Assembly (NCBI RefSeq): GCF_900290235.1
Contig: NZ_OLMK01000029.1
Location: forward strand, 1-64,000
Direction: 5' to 3'
Origin: Streptomyces sp. MA5143a
GTDB taxonomy: Bacteria > Actinomycetota > Actinomycetes > Streptomycetales > Streptomycetaceae
Length of the DNA stretch: 64,000 nt
Both the position numbers and the translations under genes were made by a program. Positions 8,191-16,632 of the stretch are shown in pieces; positions within the stretch are counted from its first letter, which is position 1, and each line of letters begins with the position of its first letter. The notes beneath the pieces are model-generated. The model did no database searches and had not been told where the DNA came from. It saw nothing but the letters and a program-made list of their open reading frames with translations.

Positions 8191-8970
8191 TCATCCCATC
8201 GGCCGGTAGTAGCCCAGTACGTGGGCCAGGTGGGGGAACCACTCGTGGAGGCGGGTGCGGGGTTTGGCCTCGACCGCGCACTCGAAGAAGCTGCCGTCCA
8301 GGTGGACCACCGCCACCATGAGGGCCTTGCCGTTGGGGCTCGCCTTGTAGTGGACGCTGCGGATCTCGGGCCAGGGGAAGTCGACGGAGACTCCGTGGTC
8401 CTCGAAGGCCACGCCTGACACGTCGATGACGATGGAGTTGTGGCGGTCGACCGCCAGGAACTCCGGGCCCGCGCCATCAGGTGCCGCCGCCGGTGCCGCC
8501 CCTGCGGCAGGGGGTGCGTAGGCGTGCGGCGGCTGGGGCTGCGGTGGTGGGGGGTAGGGGTGTGCCTGCGGCGCGTGAGGCTGGGGCGCGTACTGCTGGG
8601 GCTGGTGCGGCTGACCGTACGGCTGCGGTGGTGGGGCGTACGGCTGCGGCGGCTGGGCGTAGGCCTGCTGCGGGTACGCGTACCCCTGTTGCGGTTGCCC
8701 GTATGGCTGCGCGCCCGGCGCACCGTACGGCTGCGGCGCCGCTCCCGGCGGTGGCGGTGGCGGGCCGAAACCCGGGGACGGTGTCGGCGCCTGCGCCGGC
8801 GGGGTCTGGCCGGCCGGAGGCGCCGGAGGCGGCTGCTGCCCCGGCTGCCCTCCCGGCGGTGCCCACGGCTGTGCCTGCGGCTGTCCCTGCCGCTCCGGCT
8901 GCGGCTCCGGCGGCTGCTGCGGCTCCGGCGGCTGCTGCGCCGCCTCGTGGCCCTGTTCCGGCTGGTCCAT
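8191..8970 (-). CDS. Pro/Gln-rich protein with C-terminal PH-like small domain
   Basis: ATG 8970 (MDQPEQGHEAAQQPPEP) gives 259 residues. About 170 residues are a disordered Pro/Gln/Gly/Tyr tract with many PYGQP, PQPYAPP and QQAYAQPP motifs. The last ~85 residues form a compact domain (AVDRHNSIVIDVSGVAFEDH... HEWFPHLAHVLGYYRPMG). It contains a beta pattern around DFPWPEIRSVHY also seen in the acidic protein at 18.1-18.9 kb (FRWDEIGAIET), suggesting a shared small beta-rich domain. Function is unknown. It is divergent from the sigma factor gene at 9104. Confidence 0.75.
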   Translation of the reverse strand: MDQPEQGHEAAQQPPEPQQPPEPQPERQGQPQAQPWAPPGGQPGQQPPPAPPAGQTPPAQAPTPSPGFGPPPPPPGAAPQPYGAPGAQPYGQPQQGYAYPQQAYAQPPQPYAPPPQPYGQPHQPQQYAPQPHAPQAHPYPPPPQPQPPHAYAPPAAGAAPAAAPDGAGPEFLAVDRHNSIVIDVSGVAFEDHGVSVDFPWPEIRSVHYKASPNGKALMVAVVHLDGSFFECAVEAKPRTRLHEWFPHLAHVLGYYRPMG

Positions 8971-9103
8971 GGGTGTTCGTCCTTCTGCCCCGTCGGTGTG
9001 ACTTGTACCGCACCGTATCCCTCCGCCTTCGGTGAAACATTCTCCGGGGGTCACCGCATCAAAGGAGTGACAGGCCGACGAGCCCGGCAGGGGGAAGCCA
9101 GAG

Positions 9104-9613
9104 ATGAGATCAGTCCGCGCGGACGAGTACCAGGAGTTCGCGGCGGCGCGCGCGGGGCATCTGTACCGGTCCGCGTGTCTGCTCACCGGCGGGGACACGC
9201 ACCTCGCCGAGGACCTCGTGCAGGAGACCCTCGGGCGGTTGTACGTGAAGTGGGGGCGGGTACGGCGGGCCGACAACCCCGCCGGGTACGCGCAGACCGT
9301 GCTGACCAGGGTGTTCCTCGCCCATCAGCGGCGGCGCAGCAGCAGGGAGCGGGCCACCGATGTGATTCCGGACGTGCCCGCCTCGCCCGGGTCCGACTCC
9401 TCGCTGCGGCTCACGCTCGTGGAGGCGCTCGCCCAACTGCCCGCCAAGGACCGGGCCGTGGTGGTCCTGCGGTACTGGGAGGACCGGTCCATCGAGGAGA
9501 CCGCCGCGGCGATGAACGCCAGCTCGGCGGCGGTACGGACGCGCTGCGTCCGCGCCCTCGCCCGGCTGCGCGTCCTCCTCGGGGACGGCATCGGTGAGTA
9601 CGTCACCCCCTGA
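9104..9613 (+). CDS. SigE-family ECF sigma factor
   Basis: A 169-residue protein with sigma70 region 2 (residues ~5-70, YRSACLLTGGDTHLAEDLVQETL) and region 4 (~105-160, LPAKDRAVVVLRYWEDRSIEETAAAMNAS). This is the compact form typical of the actinobacterial SigE-like group. ATG 9104 is used. It is followed after 111 bp by a membrane-anchored protein with a duplicated domain, again a sigma/partner arrangement. The divergent spacer at 8971-9103 must hold promoters for both directions, but no clear consensus could be assigned there. Confidence 0.9.
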   Translation: MRSVRADEYQEFAAARAGHLYRSACLLTGGDTHLAEDLVQETLGRLYVKWGRVRRADNPAGYAQTVLTRVFLAHQRRRSSRERATDVIPDVPASPGSDSSLRLTLVEALAQLPAKDRAVVVLRYWEDRSIEETAAAMNASSAAVRTRCVRALARLRVLLGDGIGEYVTP

Positions 9614-9724
9614 GGCCCCGAGCGCCAGCCCTCACCGCTCCCCGCCTCACCGCTCCCAGGTCCACCACACCCCACTCCAGCCCCAGAGACTGCCCCACTC
9701 CAGCCACAGAAACGGCGGTGCGCC

Positions 9725-10993
9725 ATGCCCGTAGACCGGCACCAGCGTCAGCAGCAGGACGACCCCTTCGAGGGCCGGATCGGTGACGCCCTGCGCCGAG
9801 CCGGGGACTCCTTCGTCGCCGACGGGCAGGCCCTCGTCGGCGGTGGCGCCGCACACGGCCGCCGGCTGCTGTTCCGGCGGCGGGCGGCGGTGCTCGGCGG
9901 GGTGGCGGGGATCGCGCTCGTCGGGGTGGGCGGCGCGCTGCTGCTGCCGGGCGGCGGGGGCGGCCCCGACGGCACGTCGACCGTGGCCGCCTCGGACGCG
10001 CCGCGGGACGACGACGGGAAGGTGTCCGGCGCCGATCTCGTCCGCACGCTCAAGCGGCTGATGCCAAAGGGCGAGTTCAGCGACGCGCAGAGCCGCGGCA
10101 CGGGCGCGAAGGAAGGGCCGTACGCGCGGGTCGTGTACGACGACGGCAAGGGCGCGGCGGCCGTACAGGTCGCGCTCTCGCGGCTCGATCCGCGCGGCGA
10201 CGAGGCCCTGCACGCGACGCAGTGCCCGGACACCAACCAAGGCAACATCGGCGACTGCAGCTCGAACGAGCTGGCGGACGGCTCGACGCTCATGGTCCAC
10301 CGGGGGTACACGTTCTCCGACCGCGGCGAGGACACGAAGCTCTGGCGCGCCAGCCTGGTCACCCCGCAGGGCTACTCCGTGACCGTCTCGGAGTGGAACG
10401 CGACCCTCGAGAAGGGCACTCCGGTCACCCGGAAGGCACCGCCCCTGCCCCGGTCCGAGCTGGCGGAGATCGCGACGAACCCGTACTGGATCAAGGCCAT
10501 CGAGGCGATGCCGGACGACCGGGCCGAGCCGTCGCCGAGCACGGACCCCTCCCCCCGGTCCGTCGAACCGCCGCTCGTCGGCGGTGACGCGATCCGGGCG
10601 ACGCTGGTAGGGCTCGTGCCGAAGGGCCTCGAGGTCGTCCTCGACGGCACCGCGCGCACCGACTTCGCGTACGTCGTCCTCGACGACGGCAAGGGGCGCA
10701 GCCTGGTGCAGGCCAACGTGCAGCTGGGCGGGCCGACCTCGCTGTTCGGGCCCGACGCCGAGACCCTGCCCGACGGGACGAAGGTCGTCACCCGGCAGGG
10801 GCCCGGCGAGAAGGGCGGCAAGGGCGTGGTGATGTGGACGGTGGACACGCTGCGGCCCGACGGCACCCGTGTGACGGTCAGCGCCTTCAACTCCGGTGCC
10901 CAGCACACCGCCGCGACCCGCGACAACCCCGCCCTCACCATGGCCCAGTTGAAGGCCGTCGCCACCAGCGACGAGTGGGCCGGGATCGGCTGA
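9725..10993 (+). CDS. Membrane-anchored protein with duplicated extracytoplasmic domain, likely sigma partner
   Basis: A 422-residue protein. Residues ~1-55 are cytoplasmic and charged, ~57-78 form one membrane helix (AAVLGGVAGIALVGVGGALLL), and the rest is extracytoplasmic. Two related domains are visible. One starts GADLVRTLKRLMPKGEFS and contains ARVVYDDGKGAAAVQV. The second starts DAIRATLVGLVPKGLEV and contains AYVVLDDGKGRSLVQANVQL. Both end in a VTVS(E/A)(W/F)N strand, so the protein arose by internal duplication. Its place after the SigE-like gene suggests it senses a signal or tethers the sigma factor. No anti-sigma motif was identified. Confidence 0.75.
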   Translation: MPVDRHQRQQQDDPFEGRIGDALRRAGDSFVADGQALVGGGAAHGRRLLFRRRAAVLGGVAGIALVGVGGALLLPGGGGGPDGTSTVAASDAPRDDDGKVSGADLVRTLKRLMPKGEFSDAQSRGTGAKEGPYARVVYDDGKGAAAVQVALSRLDPRGDEALHATQCPDTNQGNIGDCSSNELADGSTLMVHRGYTFSDRGEDTKLWRASLVTPQGYSVTVSEWNATLEKGTPVTRKAPPLPRSELAEIATNPYWIKAIEAMPDDRAEPSPSTDPSPRSVEPPLVGGDAIRATLVGLVPKGLEVVLDGTARTDFAYVVLDDGKGRSLVQANVQLGGPTSLFGPDAETLPDGTKVVTRQGPGEKGGKGVVMWTVDTLRPDGTRVTVSAFNSGAQHTAATRDNPALTMAQLKAVATSDEWAGIG

Positions 10994-11017
10994 GCACCCG
11001 TCGGCCGTCCGGTCCGG

Positions 11018-12328
11018 TCAGAAGAAGTCCGCCCAGTTCTGGTCCCAGATCTGCTTCACGCACAGCACCAGGAACAGCAGGCCCGCGATCACCAGCATCG
11101 CGTTGCTGACCATCCCGTTGCGCCATTCGCGGGGTGTGCGGGAGGAGTTGAGGAGCCAGACGAGGGTGGCGGCGAGGAAGGGCAGGAAGGCCGCGCCGAG
11201 GACGCCGTAGAGGATGATCAGGCGGAACGGCTGGCCCTGGAAGAGCAGGACGATGGGCGGGAAGGTCAGCCAGAGCAGGTACGCGCGGAACGGCCACGAC
11301 CGTTCGCGTGCGCCGGAGGCGACCTCCTCGCCCTTCACCGCGCCCTTCTTCTGGTAGCGGGCGACGAAGTCGGCGAACATCAGGCTCACACCGTGCCAGA
11401 CGCCGATGAGGGAGGTGTACGAGGTGGCGAAGAAGCCGATCAGGAAGAACTTGGCGGTGGCGGGGCCGTACTCGTCCTCCAGGATGCCGCCGAGCTGGAT
11501 GAGGCCCTTGTCGCCGCTGGCGATGGCGATGTTCGCGGAGTGCAGCAGTTCCGCGCCGACGAAGAGCATCGCGATGACGAAGATGCCGGTCGTGGCGTAC
11601 GCGACGCGGTTGTCGAGCCGCATGATCCTCATCCAGCCGGCGTCGGTCCATCCCTTGGCGTTGACCCAGTAGCCGTACGCGGCCAGCGTGATGGTGCCGC
11701 CGACGCCGCCGATGAGGCCGAGGGTGTTGAGGATGGAGTCCTTCTCGTCGGGCAGGACGGGGAGGAGACCGGCGAACGCCTCGGGGAGGTTCGGGGTGAC
11801 CCGGATCGCCAGATAGACCGTCACCACGAACATGACGCCCACGAGGACCGTCATGACCTTCTCGAAGACGGCGTACTTGTTGAACCAGACGAAGACCAGA
11901 CCGGACAGGCCGCACAGGATGGCCCACCATTCGAGGTCCATGACGTCCGGGAACAGCGCCTGAAGGGGCAGGGCGCTGGACGACATGGCGGCCGCCCCGT
12001 ACGCGAAGCCCCAGATCACCACGTAGACGACGAAGAACCAGGTCGTCCAGCGGCCGAGGCTCGCCCAGCCGTCGAAGAGGGTGCGGCCGGTGGCCAGGTG
12101 CCAGCGGCCGGCGGCCTCGGCCAGGGAGATCTTGACGAGGCAGCCGATGACGGCCGCCCACAGCAGGGTGTAGCCGAAGTTGCTGCCGGCGATCAGGGTC
12201 GCCACGAGGTCGCCGGCACCGACGCCGGTCGCGGCGACGACGATGCCGGGGCCGATGTACTTCCAACTGGACTTGCGCGGGGCCGAGGTCACTCCCCCGG
12301 TAGCTGTGTTGTCCGTGGTGTCAGCCAT
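11018..12328 (-). CDS. Nramp-like membrane transporter lacking canonical metal-site motifs
   Basis: ATG 12328 (MADTTDNTATGG) gives 436 residues with about 11 membrane segments in the LeuT-like Nramp order. The N-terminal segment reads GPGIVVAATGVGAGDLVATLIAGSNFGY. In classical Nramp proteins this helix carries DPGN, whose Asp and Asn bind Mn2+/Fe2+. Here the stretch is GAGD. The sixth helix, normally with MPH, reads GGTITLAAYGYWVNAKGW. The fold family is clear, but the substrate is unlikely to be assigned safely as Mn2+ or Fe2+. It is convergent with the gene at 9725. Confidence 0.85.
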   Translation of the reverse strand: MADTTDNTATGGVTSAPRKSSWKYIGPGIVVAATGVGAGDLVATLIAGSNFGYTLLWAAVIGCLVKISLAEAAGRWHLATGRTLFDGWASLGRWTTWFFVVYVVIWGFAYGAAAMSSSALPLQALFPDVMDLEWWAILCGLSGLVFVWFNKYAVFEKVMTVLVGVMFVVTVYLAIRVTPNLPEAFAGLLPVLPDEKDSILNTLGLIGGVGGTITLAAYGYWVNAKGWTDAGWMRIMRLDNRVAYATTGIFVIAMLFVGAELLHSANIAIASGDKGLIQLGGILEDEYGPATAKFFLIGFFATSYTSLIGVWHGVSLMFADFVARYQKKGAVKGEEVASGARERSWPFRAYLLWLTFPPIVLLFQGQPFRLIILYGVLGAAFLPFLAATLVWLLNSSRTPREWRNGMVSNAMLVIAGLLFLVLCVKQIWDQNWADFF

Positions 12329-12523
12329 GCGGATCAAGAAAGCGTAAAGCCGGGGTGGGCACAAGAGGGCGTGCGGTGAAGGAAGACGGGGGTGTTGGCA
12401 CGGTCGCGGAGGCGATGGAAGAGGCTCGTGACGTGGAACGGTCCCCGGCGGCTGGGCCAGCCGCCGGGGACCGGGCTGTGGTTCCGGGGCGGCTGACGAG
12501 GCCGCTGCCCGGAACTCCGCGGG

Positions 12524-13003
12524 CTACGCCGGCTGTCGCCGACCACAGCCGGCGGACCCGCACGTGCCGAGCTCGAACCACACGGTCTTGCCCGGCCCGT
12601 CCTGGTGGCAGCCCCAGCGCCCGGCGAGCGCCTCCACCAGGAACATCCCTCTGCCGCTCTCCGATATCTCCGTGACCCGTCGCACCCGGGGCGGGCGCCC
12701 GTCGGTGTCCGACACCTCGCAGCGCAGGACGCCGTGCGCCGCGGTCAGTGTCAGCTTCAGACGGCTCTCCGCGTGCACCAGGGCGTTGGTGACGAGTTCG
12801 CTCACCAGCAGCTCCGCGACATCGATCTGATCGAGCAGTCCCCATCCCTCCAACTGCCTGCGGACCTCGGCGCGGGCCTCGGCCGCGGCGGTCGGACGGG
12901 GGTCGTACTCGACACTCAGATGACCCGCGCTCATGGAGGGTTGGAAGTACGAGGCGAAGTGGGGGCCGGAATCCGGAAGGAGACCCCCGGAGAGTTGCAG
13001 CAT
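12524..13003 (-). CDS. HATPase_c anti-sigma-factor-type regulatory protein
   Basis: The ATG at 13003 follows a GGAAG and gives 159 residues. The GHKL/HATPase fold is indicated by the N-box-like ELLVSELVTNALVHAES, the DTDGRPPRV loop and the SGRGMFLVEALAGRWG glycine loop, ending with the strand KTVWFELG. This is the stand-alone Ser-kinase/anti-sigma class of ATP-binding proteins that Streptomyces carries in many copies, which may phosphorylate anti-anti-sigma factors. No adjacent sigma or STAS gene is present, so the partner is unknown. The tail CGSAGCGRRQPA is poorly conserved-looking. Confidence 0.85.
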   Translation of the reverse strand: MLQLSGGLLPDSGPHFASYFQPSMSAGHLSVEYDPRPTAAAEARAEVRRQLEGWGLLDQIDVAELLVSELVTNALVHAESRLKLTLTAAHGVLRCEVSDTDGRPPRVRRVTEISESGRGMFLVEALAGRWGCHQDGPGKTVWFELGTCGSAGCGRRQPA

Positions 13004-13151
13004 GCTTCCAGGTTCGCCCGACCGGGGGTGCGGCACACGGGGAGGATTACCCGTTTCCCTGTGTGCATATACCTGTTTCACGCCCCAGTACGTCCGTAAT
13101 TGCCGCCGTACAAGGCTGATGGGCATGTACGAACCCATACGTGGGTAACGT

Positions 13152-16100
13152 TCAGGACCGCTCCGCGGCGGAGCCCTGAGCGGTGGCCCAGGCGGCGATC
13201 TGGCTGCGGTTGTGGAAGCCGAGCTTGCCGAGGATCCGCTCGACATGGCCCTCGGCGGTACGGCGGGCGATGACCAGGCGGTCCGCGATCTGCTGGTTGG
13301 CGAGCCCCTCGGCGACGAGCAGGGCGACCTCGGTCTCCCGGGCGGTGAGCGGCACCGGCGTCTCGGGCACGGCTTGCTGGGGCTCCTGCTGGAGCGCGTA
13401 CGACACCAACTCGTCGAGGCCCAGGGTGCCGCCGCGCCGGTACGCCCGCTCGAACGGGCCCCGGCCGAGGGACCGGCGCAGGTGGGCCTCGCGGTCCCGG
13501 CGGGCGGCACGCTCACCGTCCCGGCGGCCCGAACACGTTGTGCCCGGCCAGAGGTTGGCCGCCCGGAGGCGGTCCGTGCCGCCGAGGAGGACGGCGGCGC
13601 GTTCGCGGGCACCGAGGGCGGTGGTGATGTCGATCAGCAGGTCGAGGGAGTGGGCGACACCGACCACGTCATGGAGGGCGAGCCCGCGGCGCAGCGCCTC
13701 ACGGGCGTGCGACTCGGCGCGGTGCCACTGCTTCCGCGCGGTGTACGCGTGCGCCAGGGCCCGTAGCGCGGACGACCGCACCCAGTCCTCACCCTGCCGT
13801 TCACAGCGCCGCAGGGTCTGCTCGCAGAGCACCACGGCACGGTCGGTCTGCCCCAAGGACACGAGGGCGTGGGCGAGTTGCACCTGGTCGAGCGCGGCGA
13901 GGGCCGGCAGGTGTCCGGGGGCGGGTACACCGGCGGGGACGGAGTCGTAGTGGGCGACGGCACCGGTGGGGTCGTCGCCGGACAGCAGGGTCAGACCGAG
14001 GACGTACTCGGCGTGGGCGGCTTCGGCGGGAGCGGACGGCGCGGCGGGGCGGCGGAGGTCGGGGGTGAGACCGAGGGCCAGTTCGCGTCCCTCCGCGGCC
14101 AGTTGGCGGGCCCGGGAGGTGTCCTCGTCGTCGGCGGCGGTCAGGAGGAGGGCCGCGACCCACAGCGCGCGGGCGCGTTCGGGGGTCGGCTCGGGGTTGG
14201 CGTCCAGGGCGCGCTCCAGCCAGTGCAGGCCCTCGCCCGGTGCCCCGCAGGCGTACCAGTGGAACCACAGGCTGCCCGCGAGCCGCAGTCCGGCCAGTGC
14301 CTCGCCGGGGGTGGTCAGGCTGAACTCGAGCGCCGTACGCAGGTTGTCCTGGTCCGCGCGGAGCCGCGCGGCGATCTCCCGCTGGCCCGGACCGAACCAG
14401 GCCCGCTCGTACGCCGCCACCCGGCGCTGTGTCCAGTCGCGATGGCGGCGCCGGGCGTCGGCCTCCGCGCCCGGGGTGCGGCGCAGCAGGTCGAGGCCGT
14501 AGTGGCGGAGGCCGTCGAGGAGGCGGTAGCGGACGGTGCCGCTCCAGTGCTCCTCACGGGTCAGCACGGACTTGTCGACGAGTCCGGCGACGGCTTCGAG
14601 GACGTCGTACGGGGTGCGCAGGGAGGGGGCGCCGTCGGAGCCGGTGCCGGTGCCGGTGCCGGTGCCGGTGTCCGTCTCGGCGTCCGCGCACACGCTTTCC
14701 GCGGTCTCCAGGTCGAAGCTGCCGGTCAGGACGGAGGCGCGGGCCCAGACGGAGCGTTCCCCGGGGGTGCAGAGGTCATGGCTCCAGTCCACGGCCGCGC
14801 GCAGCGTCCGGTGGCGGGACGGGGCTGCGGGGCCGGCGGCGGCGAGGAGGCGGTAGCGGTCGTCGAGGCGTTCCAGGAGTTGGTCGACGCCGAGGACGCG
14901 CAGGCGGACGGCGGCGAGTTCGATGGCGAGCGGGAGGCCGTCGAGGCGGTGGCAGAGGCGGGCGACGGAGGCGCGGTTCGCCGGGGAGAGCGTGAAGCCC
15001 GGGACCACGGCGGCGGCCCGGTCGGCGAACAGGGTGAGCGCCGGGTGCGCGGCGGGGTCGGTGAGGTCGCCGTCGGGGTCGGGCACCGGGAGGGGGCGTA
15101 CCTCCAGGAGGTGTTCCTCGGTGAGCGCCAGGCGGTGACGGCTCGTGGCGAGGATCCGGACGCCGGTGGTGCGGCGCAGCAGGGCGGCGACGAGGTCGGC
15201 GCAGGCGGGCAGCAGGTGTTCGCAGTTGTCGAGGACCAGGAGGAGGCGGCGGTCGCGTACGTGCCGGACGATCGCGTCGAGCGGGGAGCGCGTGGGGAGC
15301 GGGGAGCGCGTGGGGAGCGGGGAGCGCGTGGGGAGCGGGGAGCGCGTGGGGAGCGGGGAGCGCGCGGGAAGCGGTTCGGGCAGACCGAGGGCCTCGGCGG
15401 CCGCCCTGAGCACCAGGGCGGGATCGTGCAGGTCGGAGAGGTGGACGAGGCGGACACCGTCCGGGAAGGCCCGCTCAGCCCGGGCGGCGAGCCGCCACGC
15501 CAGCCGCGTCTTCCCCACCCCGCCGGGTCCGGTGAGCGTGACCAGCCGACTGCGGGTCAGCAGGCGTCGGCCCTCGGCCAGTTCATGGTGCCGGTCGACG
15601 AAGGAGGTCGTCTCGACGGGGAGGAGAGCCGGGGTGGGGAGGGAGTCGGGGGCAGGAGCTGGGGCGAGGGCGGCGGCGAGGGCGGAGACGCGGTCCGGGG
15701 GCGCGGGGGGCGGCGTGCGCGGGGTGCTGGGCGCGCGGGTCTCGTCGGGCGCTGTGGACACCCTGGACGCGCTGGACGCGCTGGACGCGCTGGACGCGCT
15801 GGACGCGCTGGAGGCGCTCGGTGCTTTGCGGGCGAGGGGGGCGCCCGGGGGCACGGGGGCAAGCGGTGTGCGCGGTGCGGCCGGTGGCGCGGGGGCAAGC
15901 GGTGTGCGCGGTGCGTTCGGGGCGTTCGGTGGGGCCGACGCCGGTGAGGCGATCGGTGGACGGCGGGTGATCGGTGTGCTCGGGACTGCCGCCGTACGGG
16001 ACGCACCCGGCGCACGCGGGGTGCTCGCCGTTCTCGACGCGCCCGGTCTGCGCGGCGCACCCGGGGGTGTCGACGTGGTGCGCGGTGCCGTCGGCACGCG

Positions 16101-16193
16101 TGCGGGTCCCGGCGCGCTCGGTGTGTCGAGCGCGCCAGGCGTATCCGGCGCGCTCGGCTTGTTCCGTTCCCGGCGTGGTGCTGATCCGCTCAT
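13152..16193 (-). CDS. LuxR-family regulator with NB-ARC-type ATPase and TPR-like region
   Basis: ATG 16193 (MSGSAPRRERNKPSAP) with GAGGA upstream gives 1013 residues. An in-frame ATG at 16286 is possible. Residues ~1-190 are a disordered Ala/Pro/Ser tract. The ATPase begins ~200 with Walker A GPGGVGKT (~221) and LLLVLDNCEHLLPACADL as Walker B. A winged helix and TPR-like helices (ARALWVAALLLTAADDE...) follow. The C-terminal ~65 residues are a LuxR HTH (PLTARETEVALLVAEGLANQQIADRL). Two in-frame tandem repeats are present, one inside the NTPase domain. Targets are unknown. The gene is separated by 439 bp from a divergent carboxypeptidase. Confidence 0.9.
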   Translation of the reverse strand: MSGSAPRRERNKPSAPDTPGALDTPSAPGPARVPTAPRTTSTPPGAPRRPGASRTASTPRAPGASRTAAVPSTPITRRPPIASPASAPPNAPNAPRTPLAPAPPAAPRTPLAPVPPGAPLARKAPSASSASSASSASSASSASRVSTAPDETRAPSTPRTPPPAPPDRVSALAAALAPAPAPDSLPTPALLPVETTSFVDRHHELAEGRRLLTRSRLVTLTGPGGVGKTRLAWRLAARAERAFPDGVRLVHLSDLHDPALVLRAAAEALGLPEPLPARSPLPTRSPLPTRSPLPTRSPLPTRSPLDAIVRHVRDRRLLLVLDNCEHLLPACADLVAALLRRTTGVRILATSRHRLALTEEHLLEVRPLPVPDPDGDLTDPAAHPALTLFADRAAAVVPGFTLSPANRASVARLCHRLDGLPLAIELAAVRLRVLGVDQLLERLDDRYRLLAAAGPAAPSRHRTLRAAVDWSHDLCTPGERSVWARASVLTGSFDLETAESVCADAETDTGTGTGTGTGSDGAPSLRTPYDVLEAVAGLVDKSVLTREEHWSGTVRYRLLDGLRHYGLDLLRRTPGAEADARRRHRDWTQRRVAAYERAWFGPGQREIAARLRADQDNLRTALEFSLTTPGEALAGLRLAGSLWFHWYACGAPGEGLHWLERALDANPEPTPERARALWVAALLLTAADDEDTSRARQLAAEGRELALGLTPDLRRPAAPSAPAEAAHAEYVLGLTLLSGDDPTGAVAHYDSVPAGVPAPGHLPALAALDQVQLAHALVSLGQTDRAVVLCEQTLRRCERQGEDWVRSSALRALAHAYTARKQWHRAESHAREALRRGLALHDVVGVAHSLDLLIDITTALGARERAAVLLGGTDRLRAANLWPGTTCSGRRDGERAARRDREAHLRRSLGRGPFERAYRRGGTLGLDELVSYALQQEPQQAVPETPVPLTARETEVALLVAEGLANQQIADRLVIARRTAEGHVERILGKLGFHNRSQIAAWATAQGSAAERS
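15283..15372. repeat. Five 18-bp tandem units inside the NTPase domain
   Basis: GGGGAGCGCGTGGGGAGC repeats at 15283, 15301, 15319 and 15337, with a diverged fifth copy at 15355-15372. On the minus strand they encode RSPLPT units between the first NTPase helix and Walker B. The unit length is a multiple of 3, so copy-number change keeps the frame. Confidence 0.95.
15763..15816. repeat. Six 9-bp tandem units in the disordered N-terminus of the LuxR regulator
   Basis: CTGGACGCG repeats five times from 15763 and a sixth, diverged copy (CTGGAGGCG) ends at 15816. On the minus strand they encode a Ser-Ser-Ala series. The length is in frame. Confidence 0.95.
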
Positions 16194-16632
16194 GATCAGC
16201 CAGTCCTCTGGGGTGAGTTGAGGCAGTTGCCGGAGTGTGGGGCTCCTTTTGCGCGGCTTCCCACTGTCGCCGCGTTCGCACGGCATCGCACCCGTAGTTC
16301 ACCCCTGCGGGTGCACTCTCGCGCGGTGGAGGCCGAGTAGCTCTTCCACACGCGTACACTGCGCGCCTTTCAGGGGCGCGAGGAGCGATGCCGCGACACC
16401 GGCGCGTGAGCTCGGCGCCTTCGACCTGGCCGTTCGCGCCCCAAGCCCGGCCCTTTCGCGGCCCCTTCCGGCCACGCCGACCCGGCACACCCACCGGCCA
16501 CTCTTGACCTGGTCATGCCAGAGCCGCACCATGAGCGCCACACCCGCACCAGGTCGCACGTCGCACGGAACCACCCCCCGCTCCACTCCCCACTCCGGAG
16601 ACCCCGGAATTCCTGGAGAAAGTAGGAGACTC
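16194..16632. other. 439-bp divergent intergenic region
   Basis: This is the spacer between the LuxR regulator (minus) and the carboxypeptidase (plus). TTGACC at 16504-16509, followed by TGGTCATGCCA, resembles promoter regions of secreted Streptomyces enzymes, but no convincing -10 was found. A run of good sequence around the AGTAGGAGAC ribosome-binding site (16621-16630) precedes the carboxypeptidase start. No small ORF or RNA structure could be supported. Confidence 0.4.

Noticed and set aside
8477-9040. Ala/Gly-rich ORFs on both strands over the Pro/Gln-rich gene
   Set aside because: They are shadows of the repetitive Pro/Gln tract. Only the minus frame from 8970 ends in a folded-looking domain.
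13869-15947. 692-aa plus-strand ORF
   Set aside because: Shadow of the LuxR regulator; composed of Gly/Val/Glu/Arg with no domain and mirrors the GC3 bias of the minus gene.
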